Shown: positions 56,880 through 64,000 of the stretch, piece after piece
Layout of the letters: every line of letters starts with the position of its first letter
Numbering within the stretch: position 1 is the first letter of the stretch
From: Talpa occidentalis
Taxonomy: Eukaryota > Chordata > Mammalia > Eulipotyphla > Talpidae
Reading direction: 5' to 3'
DNA: 64,000 nucleotides
Assembly: GCF_014898055.3 (NCBI RefSeq)
Contig: NW_023601212.1
Coordinates: forward strand, 40,040,329-40,104,328
The notes under the pieces: generated by a model
The model's input: only the letters and a program-made list of their open reading frames with translations
Databases searched by the model: none
What the model was told of the DNA's origin: nothing
Made by a program: the position numbers and the translations under genes

Positions 56880-58110
56880 TTCCTCCCAGGTTTCATTACC
56901 CACACGTGATACCATGTTATTGTAAGAAAGTGCTTAGGAGCATGAGCACAGGCTACCATATGTACTACATGGACACCTGGGCCAAGAAGCGGGAGATCAC
57001 AGGGACTAAGAGGCTCTGTTGCTGCCTGCCCATCTCCCTGCCTGTGTATCCATTCTCCTGCTTCAGCATTATAGGTATGACAGATATACCTATGGTGCCA
57101 AGATTTTTTTCCATTTGCCTGAATTAACAGTGTACCTGCCCAGACTGGGATGGTTGTACAACAAGTGGCATAGTTGTCAGGATTCTATGCAGATGGGTAT
57201 GGAACCCTCTGAGACCTTGGGAGGGGTTGAGAGATATCCAGCCTCTTCTCTCTGTTGGCACCTCCCTGTGAATGGCCAGAGATGGATCTGTGTTGCAGGT
57301 GGAATAGACCCTGTGCAGAATAGGGAGACCTTGGATAGGCATAGTGCCCACAAGGCAGCAGGGACTGTGGGTTGGGTGTTTCTCACAGCTCTGCAAGAGA
57401 CTATGATGAGGGCTTCCCTGGTGGCACAGGCAGTTGAGCACAGTGCTGTGAAGCTGTCCACAGCCTCTGCAGCACTGGTTTGATCCCAGCCGGCTGGGGA
57501 GGGTCCCACATGGCGCTGCAGACCTCTCCTGTCTCGCCTGCTGCTCCCTTCAGCAGTGTATTTCATCAGTCCGCCTGTTCTGTTTCTCGCTGTGTCTCTG
57601 GTGAATCCTCTCACCCTCCCATGAATATGGCCTGTATCCCAATTCTTGTATAAATAAATAAATCTTTAAAAAAAAAAAAAAGAGTCTATGATGAGAGAAG
57701 AAGCCAAGGTCCAGGAGCTGCTGGATGAGACACAGGTGCTGCAAGAACACTGGAGGAGATCCAGGGAGACCAACCCGCCATTCTAGAGATGCCAGAATCT
57801 TCCTCTGGAGAGGAGGAGGAGGCTGGCTTCTTGCTCCAGGCTCACCCATTGGTGACTCAGAAGATGAAGCAAAAGCAGTCCATGACCACAGGGTGTCAGG
57901 CTGTTGGGCTGCCACAGATGATGGAGTTCACCTCATATCACCCACATACACAAGCGGAAGAGGAATACTTGGGTAAACACTTCCATCAGAAACAAGGAGA
58001 GCCCTTGGCAGCCTGGCTGCTGCATTTTTGGGATCTGGAGGTGGATGGGATCATGGCTTCCCTATGCCAAGAAGAAATTCTTGGATGCTAAGGTGTCTAA
58101 GAAGTCTACT
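56880..58110 (+). pseudogene. decayed coding-like sequence split by a SINE, possibly gag-like
   Basis: On the plus strand, open pieces at 57019-57410 and, after the SINE, from 57692 join across the duplicated GAG(A/T)CTATGATGAG. The first part after the SINE reads as an acidic helix (REEAKVQELLDETQVLQEH), and a piece at about 57960-58050 reads QKQGEPLAAWLLHFWDL. The latter resembles a pattern I associate with retroviral gag-derived sequences, but I cannot place it firmly. Frameshifts occur throughout. A processed pseudogene of an unrecognised host gene is the alternative. Confidence 0.3.
57397..57695 (+). mobile_element. SINE with TSD
   Basis: 57411-57681 is flanked by GAGACTATGATGAG (57397-57410) and GAGTCTATGATGAG (57682-57695). 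Sense copy with an AATAAATCTTT end and poly(A). Confidence 0.92.
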
Positions 58111-58213
58111 CAATTCTGACGGTCTACCTAGAAATAGCATCAGATTCCACAGGTTAAGGCTCAGTCTCCCAATTCTGCCTCCTCTTCAAGTACTCACCAC
58201 AAGCACAGGTCAT

Positions 58214-58513
58214 TACCTGCACTTCTTTTTTTTTTTTTTGGTAAGATTTACCCACCTATTCATACAAGCACTGGGCACAGTCAGAAGCATGGGAGGGCAA
58301 CAGAATTCACCAGAGACAGAGCAGGGAGAGCAGAACAAACAGACTAATGAAATACACAGCTGAGGGGAGCAGAGGGCGGCAGGAGAAGTCTGTCACGCCA
58401 TGTGGGACCCTCACCTGGTGGCCAGGGATCGAAACGGCGCTGCAGAGGCTGCGGGCAGCCTCGCAGCCCAGCGCTCAACCTCTGCGCCACCGGGAATCCC
58501 TACCTGCACTTCT
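58214..58513 (-). mobile_element. SINE with TSD
   Basis: 58227-58500 is flanked by TACCTGCACTTCT (58214-58226 and 58501-58513). Antisense, with one change in the head end (GGGATTCCC). Confidence 0.92.
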
Positions 58514-59884
58514 GACTAACAACAAATCAGAAATTTCCAGGACCCTCTCCTTTGGTTCAATTAATTTGCTAGAATGGCAAACTCATTTATTCACTAGAGC
58601 ACCAATTTATTTTAACGGATACAATTTAAAAGCCAAATGAAGGGTTATGCAGGGCAAAGTCCAGAACAATGAACCATCTGTCCTCATGGAGTTTGGAACC
58701 TAGCAAGGTGGCACTGGAAGCACTCTGGTTTCCCAGCTCTGAAATTCTCTGAAGTCCTTCCTTCTGGGAAATTTTAAGTAGGTTTAGTTACATGGATTAA
58801 ATTTTTAGTGATTGGCATGTGAATTCAACCTCTAGCCCTCTCTCCCTTCCCCAGAAATCAGAGAGTGGGACTGAAAGTTTCCCTGACAATTAACCCCCAA
58901 CCTCAGGTATTTTCCAAAAGTACATCATTAACACAGGATAATTAAGAATAACAATACATCCATCTAAATTTTCATGGCTCTGAGACTTTCATAGGAACTG
59001 AGAAGAGACCAAATATCACAAAAGATGCTCCCATTGTTCTTATCGCTCAGGAAATTCCATGGGCTTTGGGAGGGCTGTGACAAAACATCTTCCCATTGGG
59101 CAGGAAATACCAAATTTTGGGACCTGTGAGCCAAGAACTGTGGACAAAGATCAAATATCTTTCTTATAAGTCACAATATTGCAGTTACCTATCTGTTCTT
59201 TCATCCTGTCCACTATTTTCTTTAGAACACTTAGCATATTAACCACAGTTGCTTTACATTTTTTTCTGGTAATTCAACATATCTATTATATCTAAGTCAG
59301 ATTCTTTTGCTTGTCCAAATTTCCTGAAAATGATAGCAGGCAAGCCTGGATGTTAAAAGGGGTACCCTGGTTTGTGAATAAAGACCAATGTGCTTAAGAA
59401 TGCCAGACAAGACCCAAAAGCAGATACACAGAAGTTTTTTTTTAAGATTTCATTTACAAGGGAGTAAGAAGAGAGAGAAGAGAGAGACAAGTTTAGTTGG
59501 CCTACCCATCCCATCAGCAATGCAGTCTGAGCTGAGACCATCAGGAGACAAAGCTGAACAAAGCTGGAAAAGCAAGAGCGCACATGTTCAGTCTTTTGTG
59601 CCCAATATGCCCAGTAAGCTCCCAGCAGCCCTCCCTTTCAAGAAGTCAGGTTCATAGCATGCTGGGAGTTGTAGGCACCTGATTGTATCCATGTGCAGAT
59701 GCAGTAAGAGTCCAGAAAGATGTTCAGGAAGCCATTCACTGGCTTATTGTTCCATATTGTCTTTCAAACAAAAATGTGTTTTTCAAGTCCTTTATGTGCA
59801 TTTTTAAATTTTTCTTCAATGCTGGACATGATATACTGCAGAAATGGAACTGAGGTAAAGACCTTCATGTGAAGTTTTACATAA
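58514..59884. other. unassigned sequence
   Basis: No gene recognised. A purine-rich run at 59458-59490 (GAAGAGAGAGAAGAGAGAG) and text at 59340-59680 could be an old LTR, but no ends are visible. Confidence 0.25.
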
Positions 59885-60045
59885 TTTTTTAAAGATTTAT
59901 TTATTGCATAGAAAAACTGGGGTATAGGCCAGAGGTGTGGGGGTAAGACAATTCACCAGAGACAGAGTGGGGAATAGAACAGGTGGATTTTACTGAAATA
60001 CACTGCTAAGGGGAGCAGCAGGCAAGACAGGAGAGGTCTGTGTCC
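59885..60045 (-). mobile_element. 5'-truncated SINE
   Basis: Antisense tail and body only; the head is missing. Older subfamily. Confidence 0.8.
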
Positions 60046-60180
60046 TTGCTTTTGTCTCCCATGTAATCTTTAGAGTACCGGAGATTTTAATATACCTCTT
60101 GAAGTTCTTTCAGTGTATTCCATTGTTACTAAATAGGAGTCCTGCTGTAGTGATATGTTGTGGGTAGAAAGAAAGTATTC

Positions 60181-62040
60181 TAAACTGCATGGTATTGGAA
60201 CAAGAACAGACACATGGATCAATGGAACTGAATAGAAAATCCAGAAATAAACCCAGAGATTTACAGTCAACTAATCTTTGACAAAGGAACAAAGAATATG
60301 CAATGGAGCAAAGAAAGTTTGTTTAATAAATGGTGCTGGGAAAACTGGGTCAGTACATGCAAAAGAATGAAACTTGACTACTACCTCACATCATGCACAA
60401 AAACCAACTCAAAATGGATTAAAGAACTAGACATAAGACCTGAAACCATAAAATATATAGAAGGAGATACAGGCGAAACACTATATGACATATACCTCAG
60501 TAACATCTTTAAAGACTCATCACCCAAAGCAGTGATAGCAAAGGCAAAGATAAACAGCTGGGACTACTACATGAAATTAAAGAGCTTCTGTACAGCAAAT
60601 GAGACAGTAACCAAAACAAACAGACACTCCACCAACTGGGAGAAAATTTTTGCACACAAAACTAATGATAAAGGACTGATCACAAAAATCTACAAAGAGC
60701 TGAAGAGTCTCAACAAAAACAAAGTAAATAATCCAGTCAAAAAAATGGTCAGAAGAGCTAAAAAGGAACTTCTCCAAAGAGGAAATGCAAATGGCCAACA
60801 GGCATATGAAAAAATGTTCAGCATCACTTGTAATCAGGGAAATGCAAATCAAAACTACAATGAGATACCATCTTACACCAGTGAGAATGGCACATATTAA
60901 AAAAACTAGCAACAACAAATGTTGGCGAGGTTGTGGAGAAAAAGGAACTCTCCTGCACTGCTGGTCGGAGTGCAAACTGGTCCAACCAATATGGAAAGCT
61001 GTGTGGAGATAGTTCAGCCTGCTAAAGATGGAGTTTCCATAGGGTCCAGCAATTCCACTCCGAGGTATTTACCCAAAGGACACAGAATCATTAATTCAAA
61101 TGGGTACCTGTGTTAGGGGGAAAAAAGGCTGTCCCAAAGCAAATTCCATATAGGCTTTGTGGACTCCACCCCCACCCCAGGTCAAAGCCAAAGACACTGG
61201 GAACTCCAAATCCCATCACCACCAAAGGGAAGGTGGCTGGGACCTGAGGGTGGGGTTAAGCAGCCAGGTGGATACAAAAGGCAGACACGTGGGCTTTGGG
61301 GTCTCTCCATTTTTGGGCTCTCGGCCAGCTCGGAGCGTCCGGCCAGCTCTGAGAGTGACTTTGGGTTTCCAGGTCGTCGGATCGGGTAGGACGCATTAAA
61401 GACTTTATTTCCCTATTTTCTCCCTGAGTTGTACATTTTCCTTATTTCTTTTTCTCTTGTAAATAAACCTTTTATTAACCCTTTTGTGTGTGTCTGTAGT
61501 AGAGTATTCATAAGTCCCTTTAAAGCGCGCGGGTGAGGACCCACAGCCAGGAAACCGTTTAATATCGGGGTTGCTCTATAACACCTGCACTCCTATGTTT
61601 ACAGCAGCTCTATTTACAATAGCTATGGAAACAACCCAAATGCCCAAAAATAGATGACTGGATCAAGAAGATGTGGTATATATACACAATGGAATATTAC
61701 TCAGCAATCAAAAAAGATAAATACATGCAATTTGCAGCAACATGGATGGAGCTGGAAGGGATCATGCTCAGCGAAATAAGCCAGAAAGAAAAAGAAAAAT
61801 ACCAGAATACCAGATGGTCTCACTCATAGCAGGAATTTAGAAAACTAAATAAGGGACCAGAAAAAAGACTAATTATAATAAAATCAAAATCAAAATCAAC
61901 AAGCAACCATAAACCAGAGACACACTACAGGGGGGAGGAGGAGGAGAGGAATGATTAGGGTCAAAATAAGGGGGGTGCAATTGTATGGGGAATATAACCA
62001 AAATGAAAATGCATACATTGTGCAAAAATGAAAAATGATG
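60181..62040 (+). mobile_element. LINE-1 ORF2 C-terminal half, split by LTR-D
   Basis: A sense L1 with an open stretch of 200 codons (60298-60900) in the ORF2 C-terminal third, including [20 protein letters not shown] and the MANRHMKKC region. Beyond a frameshift the cysteine-rich segment ([18 protein letters not shown]) follows at 60945-61000. LTR-D at 61111-61583 interrupts it, and ORF2 text resumes at 61584 to a stop near 61840, then the 3' UTR. Confidence 0.9.
61107..61587 (+). mobile_element. LTR-D solo LTR in L1, TSD CCTG
   Basis: The LTR spans 61111-61583 (TGTTAGGGGGAAAAAAGG to GCTCTATAACA), flanked by CCTG (61107-61110 and 61584-61587). It has an AATAAACC signal at about 61462 and the TTTTGTGTGTGTCTG family motif. 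Removing it and one CCTG restores contiguous L1 ORF2 text. Confidence 0.95.
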
Positions 62041-62260
62041 TAAGAATTATATAAAATATTTAAAATAAAAAACCAAAAAATCAAAATCAACAAGCAACTA
62101 TAAACCAGAGATACACTGCTTGGGGTGGGGGAAGTTAGGAGGGATTATGGTCAAAATAAGGGGGGTGAGAATTGTATGGGGACTATAACCAAGATGAAAA
62201 TGCATACATTGTGCAAAAATGAAAAATGATGTAAAAAAAATATATAAAATTTTAAAAAAT
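61880..62260 (+). repeat. tandemly duplicated L1 3' UTR
   Basis: The unit from AAATCAAAATCAACAAGCAA through a G-rich stretch and ATTGTATGGGGA to AAAATGATGTAA occurs twice, at about 61882-62050 and 62078-62250, separated by A-rich sequence. Confidence 0.8.
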
Positions 62261-62574
62261 AACAAAGAAAAAGAAAAAAAGAAAATATTCTATATTTCCT
62301 GTGACTTGGTCTCAGTGTTTAATTGGGCCTGTATCTCTGCATTGCAATCTTCTGTGATATAATGAAGCTGTCTGGTCTTTGTCCACATTTCCTAATAAGA
62401 CCTAAAACCCCTGTACTCTCTGTGTAATAAGGGTAATAGGAGCATCTTATGTTCTAATGAAACTAATGGGGCTTCAGGATGGGGCCAGTCACCAGGAAGA
62501 CCAAACCTTGATTAGAGGCTCAGAACTTTCAGCCCAACTTTTGGGAAGTTGGGCTGGAGATTGAGCTATTCACC

Positions 62575-62790
62575 AACAGCCAATCATTTTTTTTTTTTTT
62601 TTTTAAATAGAGGCATGTTTTATTTATTTATTTATTTGTTTGTTTGTTTGTTTGTTTTGTTTATACATGCACTGGGTACAGTCAGAAGCGCGGGAGGGTG
62701 AGAGAATTCACCAGAGCCAGAGCGGGGAGCAGAGCAGGCAGAAGGACCGAAGTACACTGCTGAGGGGAGCAGCGGAACAGCCAATCATTT
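62575..62790 (-). mobile_element. 5'-truncated long-tail SINE with TSD
   Basis: 62590-62775 is flanked by AACAGCCAATCATTT (62575-62589 and 62776-62790). Only the tail and 3' body are present; the tRNA-like head is absent. It carries the ACATGCCTCTATT tail variant. Confidence 0.92.
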
Positions 62791-63600
62791 AATCAGCCAT
62801 ACTTATGTGAGGAAATTTCATCAAAACCCCGAAACCTCAGGATTCATGGCAATTTCAAGATGAACAACAAATAAGTGTGCTGGGAGAGTATTATGTCTGG
62901 AGAGGACATGAAAGCTCCTAACATACCCTGCCTCCTTTGCCCTGCGCACCCTCTCCACTTAGTTGTTCCTGACCTGTATCTTTTACAATAAATTGATATA
63001 TTTGGTAAAGTACTTTTCTTAGTTCTAATAGCCATTCTATTGAATTTGCAATATAAGGAGTTGTCCAGGGAACCTCTGAATTTTAGTCAGCCATACAGAA
63101 ATTGTGTGCAACCTGCACCCCCTTTTTTAGCTGGCATCTGACATGGGGGCCATCTTGTAGGTCTTAGCCCTTAAATTGCAGACATTAGATCTTGTTAATG
63201 TTAGAGCTAAGCTGAAATACAGGTCACTCAGTTAAGTTGGAGATCTGAACACACCACATTTGCTGTCAGAAGTAAACAGGTATAGACACACACACACCTC
63301 TATTAATCTCACAGGTGTCTGTTAAATTCTCCCACACACTCAAAGGCTAGAGGGTACTCAAGTTAGGTGTTTCCTCCACCACCACCCCTCAACCAGTTAG
63401 GCCCTGGTAAAACAGTCTTTGAGTACAGGCCTTGTTGAAAAGAACAGGAAAGTTGGGGCATATTTCATAATGGCTACTTTTCTGTCTCCCCAATTTTCAA
63501 GACAGCAGTTTGTCTTCTGATTAATGCTTTGATTTCACTTAGTTTTCTTTTTTCTAGTGAGGATGGGAAACCGGGGGTCTCTAAATCCATTTTTGATTAA
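62791..63600. other. unassigned sequence, possible LTR pieces
   Basis: TTTACAATAAATTGATATATTTGG near 62980 could be an LTR polyadenylation region. No ends are visible. A short CA run is at 63277-63296. Confidence 0.25.
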
Positions 63601-63961
63601 TTCCATTTTTTTACTGTTTGCCAACAACTTTAAAATCTCCTCCATTTGCCTTTCCCTTGCACCTCCCATTGGTACAGGGTGGCAAGAAAGCCTGGTTGCT
63701 ATCTCTTTTGGTACTGGAAGCCTCTGCCTGTGTGTGCAGAATCTCACTAGGCTCCAATCCTCCTACCACCCTCCCCCCCCCATATATATTCCTCTCTTCC
63801 TCCCTCTTTCCATCCCTCTCTCATCACTTCCCACCTGCTTCAGAGGCCCATCTTGTCCTCCCCTGATATTCCCATTATGGAAATAATAAACCCTTTCACT
63901 TCCTGGCAGGTTTTTTGTGGGTGGGGGTTCACCTGACTCTACAGGAGACCACAACTGTTAC
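63601..63961 (+). mobile_element. probable LTR 3' part
   Basis: A C/T-rich stretch leads to AATAATAAACCC (about 63882) and then a G-rich T-stretch ending GAGACCACAACTGTTACA at 63961. This order is that of an ERV R-U5 end. The 5' end of the LTR and a target duplication could not be found. Confidence 0.45.
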
Positions 63962-63973
63962 AGAAGGAGCAAC

Positions 63974-63994
63974 AAGGTACACACACACACACCG
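63974..63994. repeat. short (CA)n run
   Basis: About eight CA units close to the window end. Confidence 0.9.
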
Positions 63995-64000
63995 ATATGA

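Noticed and set aside
63535..63886. Overlapping open frames of 60 to 109 codons near the right end
   Set aside because: The stretch is C/T-rich LTR-like sequence with several frames open at once and no recognisable protein.

Overview
This window is non-coding DNA from a placental mammal and consists almost entirely of transposable elements. The evidence is LINE-1 ORF2 and 3' UTR sequence on both strands, about 27 copies of one tRNA-derived SINE with pol III A and B boxes, many solo LTRs of endogenous retroviruses (ERVs), a decayed KRAB zinc-finger gene and a processed RPS25 pseudogene. I see no intact host protein-coding gene. The SINE (tRNA-like head ending GGTTCGATCCCCGG, body ending AATAAATCTTT plus A-tail) is not human Alu or rodent B1/B2. 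It suggests a lineage with its own SINE, perhaps laurasiatherian, but the species cannot be named from the sequence alone.

Layout. 0-3.2 kb: solo LTRs of two families (LTR-C, LTR-D) in old sequence. 3.2-8 kb: antisense L1s of several ages. 9.2-12.5 kb: a KRAB-C2H2 zinc-finger pseudogene on + with KRAB-A exon, KRAB-B/C exon and finger exon, broken by frameshifts, a stop and two SINE insertions. 14-16.6 kb: nested class-I-type LTRs and two LTR-like repeats, one carrying a 110-bp CTG tract. 16.9-20.9 kb: sense and antisense L1s and a second LTR-C solo LTR, inverted relative to the first. 21-31 kb: old LTRs, L1s, the RPS25 pseudogene and many SINEs. 31-36.8 kb: decayed sequence, part of which may be ERV interior. 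36.8-48.1 kb: an ERV cluster dominated by one family (LTR-A), including a complete non-autonomous provirus at 40915-45049, LTR-A copies nested inside LTR-B and inside an older LTR-A, and an env remnant split by insertions. 48-64 kb: SINEs, L1s, an unidentified decayed coding-like stretch split by a SINE, and an L1 that received an LTR-D insertion.

Families were defined here by shared sequence and by target-site duplications (TSDs) read directly. LTR-A and LTR-D have 4-bp TSDs, LTR-B has 5 bp and LTR-C has 6 bp. The complete LTR-A provirus has two 594-bp LTRs, a primer-binding site resembling tRNA-Lys, a polypurine tract and a 2.95-kb interior with no recognisable gag, pol or env. Each younger LTR-A copy keeps an open 58-codon frame with a hydrophobic N-terminus. 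The most interesting points are this LTR-A family, the nested insertions whose empty sites can be reconstructed, a short tRNA-head-only SINE subfamily with varied tails, and a dispersed ~75-bp tandem module. No functional multi-gene system is visible.
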